A stretch of 6,660 bases of DNA from Pirellulaceae bacterium (GTDB lineage: Bacteria; Planctomycetota; Planctomycetia; Pirellulales; Pirellulaceae), in assembly GCA_020846515.1 (NCBI GenBank), contig JADLDX010000422.1:1-6660 (forward strand). The letters run 5' to 3'. Below are positions 1-6,500 of the stretch, piece after piece. Made by a program: the position numbers and the translations under genes. The number at the start of each line of letters is the position of its first letter. Positions within the stretch are counted from its first letter, which is position 1. Below the pieces are notes generated by a model. That model made no database searches and was not told the DNA's origin. It was given only the letters and a program-made list of their open reading frames with translations.

Positions 1-674
1 CCACCGCGCAGACCTACATACGTGCCAACAGTTGTGAACACTCGTCGAAAACTTTCGGGACGTTGCCAGGCCACATTAAACGCGCAGATACCGCCTGAAC
101 TGGAGCCCGCGATACCGCGATCGTTGGGATCGCTACTCAGTTTCAACGCGTGCTCCCGTTCGACAAATGGCAAGAACTCATCAATCAAGAACTTGGAATA
201 GCGATCGTCAATGCTGTCGTATTCATAGGAGCGATTGAAGCGCGCCTGGCTGGACTCATTCTTGGCTGGTACGACACCTGGACTGATAAACACGCCAATG
301 GTGATCGGCATTTCACCGGAGTGGATCAGATTGTCGAAGACATTCGGCACATTGACGCCACCGTTGCGTCGCACGTAGCCACCGCCATCTTGAAAGACCA
401 TCAAGGCTGCGGGTCGGCTGCCATCGTATTGCTTGGGTATATACACCCAGTAGTCACGGGTGGTGCCGGGATAGAGTTTGGATTGATCAAAAGTGCCTTG
501 TTTAATGGTTCCGCTCGGTACACCTTCCTTGACTAATGAATCGGGATGCACCGGGTAAACTTCGTCGGGCCGCGATTGAGCGCAAGCCGTGCTGGTTAAA
601 ACCGTGGTGGTAAAAGGCGTGGTGCTAATCAGGCTGATCAATATCAGCCCCAGCAGACCAATGGGTGACTGCAT
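1..674 (-). CDS. Secreted serine esterase, enterochelin-esterase-like alpha/beta hydrolase (3' end cut by window edge)
   Basis: Translating the minus strand from the ATG at 674 gives 224 uninterrupted residues running off the left edge, so the C-terminus is missing. Residues 1-32 look like a Sec signal peptide: a hydrophobic core of Leu/Ile at 5-16, then ACA|Q as a likely signal peptidase I site after Ala32. The mature part has an esterase-type strand (DYWVYIP, 75-80) and a probable oxyanion strand (ALMVFQDGGGY, 90-100). The nucleophile elbow GSSSG at 190-194 puts the catalytic serine at Ser192, followed by GICAFNVAW. This pattern matches the putative esterase family (PF00756, enterochelin esterase/esterase D type), which is expanded in planctomycetes. 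The acid and histidine of the triad should lie in the missing part. The export signal suggests hydrolysis of an ester outside the cytoplasm; the substrate is unknown. A weak purine stretch (GACGAGAAA, 683-691) sits ahead of the ATG. It lies 119 bp after the FAD gene on the same strand, so co-transcription is possible but not shown. Confidence 0.85.
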   Translation of the reverse strand, partial: MQSPIGLLGLILISLISTTPFTTTVLTSTACAQSRPDEVYPVHPDSLVKEGVPSGTIKQGTFDQSKLYPGTTRDYWVYIPKQYDGSRPAALMVFQDGGGYVRRNGGVNVPNVFDNLIHSGEMPITIGVFISPGVVPAKNESSQARFNRSYEYDSIDDRYSKFLIDEFLPFVEREHALKLSSDPNDRGIAGSSSGGICAFNVAWQRPESFRRVFTTVGTYVGLRG

Positions 675-793
675 GACAGATTTCTCGTCTAGAGATTGCG
701 GAAATAGAAGGTTGAGCGGTTGGAAGCATTTTAGGTAGTGTTCCAGCGCGATACCAGCACTCCCGTACGCTCCCGAGACACAAAATGCCCGAC

Positions 794-2380
794 TTATGCC
801 TTCGTCGCTGATCTTGAGAATCGATTGTTATGCACCGGGTCCAGCAATCCCACTTTATTCCAGGGGGCTATCGATTGACGCAGGTCTGTGATCAATCGCT
901 GACGCGCTGCCGCGGAACGACGCCAGTCGACCTGCCCCAGCCGGAAAGTGAAATCATCGACCAGGTGGCGCCACTGAAGTCGTTGGCAGCCTAAGAAACC
1001 ATGTGATAGTTTCCCAAGCGTGCGCAGCTCATGTTCGCAATCAATAGCGGCGATGAAATAGAACGAGCAGGCGGCAGTGAACAACTGAAAGTCTGGTAGT
1101 CCCGCGTAGCAACTCGATACCAGTCGATCGATCCAGCGTACTTCATCGACCACCTCGCGGCGGTACTTGTCAAGTAGTTCAAGCTGCGTCCGTCGGTCCG
1201 TAGTCAGTAATAGATCGGCAGACCGTTGCACACCGCTGAGCGCATGTGCCAGCCCAGTGCTATGCAAAGGATCAATTACGCCCACCGTGCTGGGCAGCGC
1301 TAACCATCCATCGCCCGCTGCCTCGCGCCACAGACGACTGATACGTGGCATCCACGCCAAGCTTGCGCTAGAGCCGTCACGGAAAGTCGGGCCCACCAGT
1401 TTCGCCTGGCCCAATAGATCCGCCAGTGTGGGATAACGTTCTAATATGTTATCCCAGGCAGAGCCAGGATCGCGCTCCGCCAACCCTTCTTGTTGCCATA
1501 CGTGAGTTGGACGTGTGAAGCCGACCGAAGTGACTCCGTGGCTGAAACGCAACATCCAAACCCAGCCATCATCCAATACATGATGCTGCGCCGCGTCGTC
1601 ACCATCAAACGGATCGTCGCTGATAGGTATGCCCATCGACTTCACCCACTTGGTCATCGACCCAACATTGGCGAAGTGCCCGAATAAAGAACCGGTCCGC
1701 GTGCGCAGTTCATGATCAATTCGCTCCACACCTAGCGCGCGTGGTACCACGCCGCCTGAGCCTGTCGCATCAACTATCCAATCAGGAAAGCACTCAAACG
1801 TTTTGTTCGGATGATTACTACTAACATGGAGAGGAATGCTGGTGTCGCCGCTATCATGACCGGTGCCTTGGACGCGCCAGCGCAGCCCATCGCGCGCAAT
1901 AGAGTTGATTCGCGTGTTTTCAATTAGCGTCACACCAGCCGCGGTGGCTTGTTGACAGAGCCACTGATCCACATCCGCGCGCAGCCAATGTGTATCGCTG
2001 ACTTCATCGCAATCGCTGGCCGCGACCAACAATGAATGGCCATGCTGATCATTGTCGCAAAAGCTCGCATGTTCAGCGTGGCCGTAATAACTAAAGCCGC
2101 GTTTCTTGCCGCAACCCAGTTGGGGATACGCGCGTTGCCACGAACCCCACCGCGCTAGTGGTGCCAGTTGTGGTAACCCATAACGCTCAGCCATCTGTTC
2201 CAGGTAGAAGTCGGCCAGGGGCGTTGATGATTCGCCGATCGCGAACCGCGGATGTCGCTGGCTATCGATCAATACCACCGACAAGCCTTGCCTTGCCAGG
2301 ATCCAGGCCAACAGGCTACCCGCGCAGCCAGAACCACATACTAGTACCTGCGGTCGGTCGCCATCAAGAGACATGGGCAT
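794..2380 (-). CDS. FAD-dependent oxidoreductase of the flavin-dependent halogenase/monooxygenase fold
   Basis: The protein has about 528 residues; numbering here starts at the in-frame GTG at 2383, one codon further upstream. The N-terminus carries a Rossmann FAD motif (GSGCAG, 17-22, strand VLVCGSG, dinucleotide acid Asp40). Next come IGESSTP (49-55), which corresponds to the GES/GEAT segment of halogenases, LRADVDQWL (134-142), DATG (205-208), DGWVWMLRF (272-280) and GVIDPLHSTGLAHAL (368-382), which matches the IDPLfStG flavin segment of the tryptophan-halogenase family (PF04820). A Lys-Lys pair at 93-94 (KKRGFSYYG) resembles the segment holding the catalytic lysine of phenol/pyrrole halogenases. 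Two motifs deviate: WxWxIP reads WVWMLR, and the GD of the usual GDA motif before IDP reads LP (362-364 ALP). The C-terminal 150 residues are helical and not recognised. I therefore call the fold, not halogenation. ATGs at 2380 and 2374 and GTG at 2383 are all possible starts; none has a good Shine-Dalgarno. All overlap the upstream radical SAM gene, so translational coupling is likely. Confidence 0.85.
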   Translation of the reverse strand: MPMSLDGDRPQVLVCGSGCAGSLLAWILARQGLSVVLIDSQRHPRFAIGESSTPLADFYLEQMAERYGLPQLAPLARWGSWQRAYPQLGCGKKRGFSYYGHAEHASFCDNDQHGHSLLVAASDCDEVSDTHWLRADVDQWLCQQATAAGVTLIENTRINSIARDGLRWRVQGTGHDSGDTSIPLHVSSNHPNKTFECFPDWIVDATGSGGVVPRALGVERIDHELRTRTGSLFGHFANVGSMTKWVKSMGIPISDDPFDGDDAAQHHVLDDGWVWMLRFSHGVTSVGFTRPTHVWQQEGLAERDPGSAWDNILERYPTLADLLGQAKLVGPTFRDGSSASLAWMPRISRLWREAAGDGWLALPSTVGVIDPLHSTGLAHALSGVQRSADLLLTTDRRTQLELLDKYRREVVDEVRWIDRLVSSCYAGLPDFQLFTAACSFYFIAAIDCEHELRTLGKLSHGFLGCQRLQWRHLVDDFTFRLGQVDWRRSAAARQRLITDLRQSIAPWNKVGLLDPVHNNRFSRSATKA

Positions 2381-3380
2381 CACACAAACACTTAACTTCT
2401 GGCACCACGGTGCGCGTGAGATTCATGCGTTCTAATCGCTCATGCCGAGCCGAAGAACAAGATGCGCAAACTCCGCGCAGTTTATCCCAGTCCCACAGGT
2501 CTACGGTCACGATTGCCTCGCTACGGTTGCTTTGGCTTCGTTGACCATCCTGAGCTTCCGATCGCTTGATCGACAGGTTATCGTACAATATGTTCTCAAG
2601 CGATCGTGCGGTGGGAGGCGTAAATTCACCGCTTTCGGCTAAGCGTTCCATAGCTCCATTGCCACCGCGAACCGGGATGACACTCACCAGGCGCGCCCCG
2701 CACTCGATCGCCAAGTCGATCGACCGCTGGCACCATAACACCGCGTCTGCCACACTCATCCAAGGTGGCTGCAATAATACAAAGGTTCGTACATCTACAT
2801 CGATCAGTCGGCAAGCCGCTGCTGCGCGCCGAAAGTCATCGACCGTCATCTGCTTGTTCAGTCGCTCAAGCACCGTAGGTTCAACTGTCTCAAGCCCCAT
2901 CGCGATTTCCAGTCGCGCCGGATGGATCGCCCGTTGAAATCGTTCGACCACATCCATCGGCAGTAGACGCGGATGGTTCTCGACGATCACGCGTTCAAAA
3001 CCAATTCGAACCTGGTCGGCTATAGCAGGCAGATCGCTGCTGGGAATATTCTTGGTATCGAAGAAGCTGCTCGCGTTGTAGAGTTTTAACCAGGAACAAC
3101 GCGGGCCATTCTCCGGCCCAGCAGCGGTGATGCCTTGCTGAACCTGCCGACTGATGTCACCGGGAGATGTCGCTTCCGTGTGCGTGTACTTCCACAAGTC
3201 GCACATCAGACAGCGAAATCGGCATTCGCTACCGCGCAGAAAAAGCGTGCGGACGCGCGCGGGCTGCCCGGCGTTGGTGCTGGGTTCCCATTCATCGTGC
3301 CAGCTCAACAGGCTGTTCCCCGGCACAGGTCGGACCAGTGCTGGACGCTGACGGAGAATCCACCGGCTCGAAAAACGCAT
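2364..3380 (-). CDS. Radical SAM protein, TIGR01210/RaSEA-like (Elp3-related) branch, substrate unknown
   Basis: The protein is 338 residues from the ATG at 3380; numbering here starts at the in-frame GTG at 3401 (345 residues). Cys60, Cys64 and Cys67 (CRFRCLMC) form the CxxxCxxC motif that binds the [4Fe-4S] cluster and S-adenosylmethionine. The order of segments after it resembles the family that includes the archaeosine-synthesis protein RaSEA (TIGR01210): MCDLWKY (66-72), LKLYNASSFFDTKNIP (105-120), VIVENHP (138-144), LEIAMGLETVEPTVLERLNK (164-183), LLQPPW (209-214), and NGAMERL...FTPP (248-263). The C-terminus adds CxxC (312-315) and CxC (338-340) around ARHERLERMN, a possible zinc or second Fe-S site. 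Family members that I recall start close to the WIL segment (14-16), which favours the ATG; no Shine-Dalgarno helps. The stop lies inside the start region of the downstream FAD gene, pointing to joint expression. Family membership is from pattern memory; the substrate cannot be read from the sequence. Confidence 0.85.
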   Translation of the reverse strand: MRFSSRWILRQRPALVRPVPGNSLLSWHDEWEPSTNAGQPARVRTLFLRGSECRFRCLMCDLWKYTHTEATSPGDISRQVQQGITAAGPENGPRCSWLKLYNASSFFDTKNIPSSDLPAIADQVRIGFERVIVENHPRLLPMDVVERFQRAIHPARLEIAMGLETVEPTVLERLNKQMTVDDFRRAAAACRLIDVDVRTFVLLQPPWMSVADAVLWCQRSIDLAIECGARLVSVIPVRGGNGAMERLAESGEFTPPTARSLENILYDNLSIKRSEAQDGQRSQSNRSEAIVTVDLWDWDKLRGVCASCSSARHERLERMNLTRTVVPEVKCLCDAHVS

Positions 3381-3414
3381 AGGCACGTCGACACGTCCCA
3401 CGGGTCAGGCCGGA

Positions 3415-3444
3415 GGGAGACAGAAAAAGGGGGACAGAAAAAAG
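3415..3444. repeat. Two imperfect GGGGACAGAAAAA-type direct repeats
   Basis: GGGAGACAGAAAAAG (3415-3429) is followed by GGGGGACAGAAAAAAG (3429-3444), with GACAG recurring at a 14 bp spacing. The pair sits in the spacer upstream of the radical SAM gene, 35-64 bp before the ATG at 3380. From memory, motifs of the form GGGGACAG followed by an A/T-rich run occur in many copies in bacterial genomes, often beside REP-associated tyrosine transposases. No transposase is present here, so this could be a remnant or a dispersed short repeat. The direct repetition is plain in the sequence; the link to a mobile element is inference. Confidence 0.5.
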
Positions 3445-3475
3445 AACAAGTCCATGTTGGTATTTGCGAATCGAA

Positions 3476-3490
3476 CCAAATTGCAATTGG
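3476..3490. promoter_or_regulatory. Near-perfect palindrome in the spacer, possible operator (weak)
   Basis: CCAAATTGCAATTGG is a 14 bp palindrome (CCAATTGCAATTGG) with one extra A; its core ATTGCAAT (3480-3487) is perfect. It lies about 95 bp upstream of the radical SAM start and about 40 bp after the stop of the coiled-coil gene, a plausible place for a regulator site. No clear -35/-10 pair could be matched beside it and no regulator gene is adjacent. It may be chance. Confidence 0.2.
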
Positions 3491-3531
3491 GCCAAGCTAC
3501 GATCCGAGCCGGATTGGACATGTTTGCATGC

Positions 3532-6500
3532 TTACTCCGCAGTCTCTGGTGCATCCTTTAGTTTGTCGGCTCGTTTTTCGACTGGCTTCTTGGATGCTTT
3601 TGGTGCGTGACTGGCCTGCAACAGGGGACGCAGTGTGGCTATTGCATCGTACCCCCAAATCAACGCTACCAGGAACGACGCGACGGTCGCAATAAAGGCA
3701 ATGTTGATGCGTGCACCATTTATAGACACGAGAGCGATACCGGCGACTACTCCAACCAGAGCCACGGCCGACTTGATCAGGATTGCAGACCCTTGACGTC
3801 GTCGCGCACTGACTTGAATGGCCGACCGCGCTGAGTTGTTGGCCAACTCTCTCAACGCGTTCAAGTCGCGATTCTTTTCTGGTGCAGAACCGCGTGGAAC
3901 GTACTTTTCCGGATCAAACGGTTCGGTCCACGCTTCCGTCATCCCATCGCCTGTCGTCCCATCCACTGAAGGATCCGCTGACTGAACATTCGACGGATCT
4001 TTGGCCGTAACCTGCGCGGCCGCCGGATTCTTGTCCGATGCTGGCAAACTGACTTCACTTTCGCTGACGCCTCGCATGCGTGCCAACAGCCGACGCATGT
4101 AGTCTTCGACGCTCTCGTCACCACCCTCGTCTCCATTGCCGGTAGTTGGACTGGCAGTGGAGGCTGAGACGGTCGGGCTTTCCGAAGCATGAACCGTTTG
4201 CGTCAACGACTGTGGGATGGCCTCTTCTTGAACGTCTAGCGCGCCCAATTCATAACCGGCACCTGGATAGGCTGGCTCATCAAATTCGGTGGGCAAAACT
4301 GCGCCCCCTGGCAGTTCTACATCACCGTATCCGATGTCAGCCGGCTCTAGATTGGCTGGCCGATAAGCGGAGTCGAATTCTGCGCTACGGAATGCTGCCA
4401 GCGGATCGTATTGGTCCGAAGCAGCGTTAAACTCTCGTTGGTTCAACACGTCGTCATGTGAAGGCGTCTCGACTGACTCACGGTCGTGAAACTCAGGCTC
4501 AATGGCGTCGCCCGGGAAACGCGACTCGATTGGCTCGATGGCTAGTTGTGCTTCTGAAAAAGCCGACACAGCATATTCATCAGCCCTGGGGTAACTGGCA
4601 TCGTCCGCTACTGCACCGAATTCGCTCGAGGTCGAATCATTCAATTCGGCCTCGTCTTTTTCCAACCCGCTTTGAAAATAGTTGCGCTCGAAGTAGTTTT
4701 TGGCAGGCGAGGTGGCTGAGCCCACATCTGTGCTGGCCTCAAATCTACTGGCTTCGAACCTGCTCGCTTCGATGCCGTCTGAGTCCCCTTGATGTGGAAC
4801 TGCCTGGTGCTGAACCGAGTCTTCCGACCACCAACCGGGCAGCTCAACGTTCGACGCTGCTGGCGGTAAAGCCGCAGAGGGTTCATCGAACTGATCATCT
4901 ATGTCAGGGGCCGATTGTAATTCAGGAGCCGACTGACCAAATCCAGGCACCGACCATTCAGGCTCGCTCGTTGCCGAATCTTGGCCACCCATCGATAGCT
5001 CGGATGAACTATTTAACGGCAGGGCATCGACATCCGACTCTGCATAACGCTGATCCGCGTAAGGATCAGCATAACCAGAAGCGTATTGCTCAGGCTGCGT
5101 GTGGTCATCTTCAGCAGCGTACTGTTCAGGGGCATACTGTTCAGCAGCGTACTGTTCAGCAGCGTACTGTTCAGCAGCATATTGCGCGACGGAGGGCTCA
5201 GGCGAACTAGCATCAAGCTCTCTAGTATTCAGATTTACCGGTGCATGCTCAACATAGATCCCAGTCGAATCGTAGCCAGGGGCTTGGATGTTCATTGGCG
5301 GTAGGTAAGTGTCGGAAGCATAGGGCTCTTCCGATGGAAAGGCTTCAACCGCTCGCGCATGGGATCGTTCGGCAGTTCGGTAGGGTGAGACATTTCCCAC
5401 CGCTTCAGGGTTGTAGTATTCGGACTGAGCGGGTTCGCTGACCACGGCTGGCAGCATACCAGGCGCAATCATGACAACCGAGGGTGTGGCCACGGACGCA
5501 ATGTTCTGCGGCACAGAGCCCTCAAACGCGGTCCTCTCCGTCGTGTTCGGCTGTGACACGACCGCCATGTTTTCCATGGCCGATTGAAACGCTTCCACAA
5601 TGGTTTGGCGAACTGAAGCATTGAGTGATGCATTGAGTGATTCATTCAGTGTGCCATTGAGGGAACTGAGCGAACCATTGAGCGAGGCGGAAAGCTCGTC
5701 GGCCAGTTGATGCGCAAAATCTGGGCCCACGGCAGGCGACAATTGAGCTTCGATCTTTGGCTGAGCAGTCGACTGGCTGAGCTGAACGGCGATCTGACTC
5801 GCCAGATCCGCAGCCAGTTCGGTGGAGAACTGGTCGCCCATTTGAGCGCGAATCGTTTCAGCGATACGCTCAATGACCGCCTGGCCAACTACATCACCGA
5901 CCTGATTGACCACCTCGCCAACTGCCTGGCTGATGGCTTCGCAACTAGGCGGAGTCGGCAGTGGACGCCGCGCCAGTTCATCGATCGCTTGTCGCTGGAG
6001 TTGCAGATCACCTTGCAGTTCCTGATTCTGAGCGACAGCATTCTGCAAACAGGCTTTGATATCTTCCAGTGCTGACAGCGATGCTTGTAGCTCAGAGAGC
6101 TGGCGCTGAATACCGAGTTGCCACTGGCTTGCGTCTTCGCCGCGAGGTGCGGGTTGACTGATTTGAGTCTGCAGTTGGCCCGTTAGTGTCAATAGCTCGC
6201 GTTGGAGACTGACAATTTCGGCGGTTGCCTGTTCTGTGCGTTGGGCGCTTTGCTGTTGCACGTTGCCGATGGCCAGCAGACGATCAACCGCAGCCATACG
6301 TTCGACAACTTCTCCAGCATGCTGTTGGACTTGATCCAACTGGGCCGAATGTTGAAGTGCATGTTGGCTGGCTAGTCGATAGTCACTCTTCTGCTCATTG
6401 AAGTGCCGGGTCAGCTGCTCAGACAGTTGGTGGTCGATATGCTCGGAGAGTTGCTGACTGACGGATTGTAGACTGCGTTCTTGTTGACTGAACTGTTCGA

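Noticed and set aside
150..536. 128-codon plus-strand frame
   Set aside because: It is antisense to the esterase, which has a signal peptide, a GxSxG motif and family-like sequence.
584..588. Lipoprotein signal in the esterase (Cys31)
   Set aside because: The residues before Cys31 (STA) do not fit a lipobox well, while ACA|Q fits a signal peptidase I site.
768..783. Repeated CTCCCG around GTACG between the FAD gene and the esterase, considered as a terminator or operator
   Set aside because: It is a short direct repeat, not an inverted one. No stem forms and no T-run follows, so nothing functional can be supported in this 119 bp spacer.
3438..3466. Possible rho-independent terminator on the minus strand (AACA...TGTT before a six-T run)
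   Set aside because: The stem is only four A/T-rich base pairs, too weak; the T-run is part of the direct repeat.
3502..3514. ATCCG-AGC-CGGAT hairpin after the coiled-coil stop
   Set aside because: Five-base stem with no following T-run, so not a credible terminator.
3135..3695. 186-codon plus-strand frame spanning the spacer between the two large genes
   Set aside because: It overlaps the conserved radical SAM N-terminus and the membrane hairpin on the opposite strand. Its composition is Arg/Pro-rich nonsense with no domain.
4458..5210. 250-codon open frame on the plus strand
   Set aside because: It lies entirely antisense to the coiled-coil gene, and its QQRTV repeats are just the 15 bp tandem repeat read in another frame. 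No recognisable domain.
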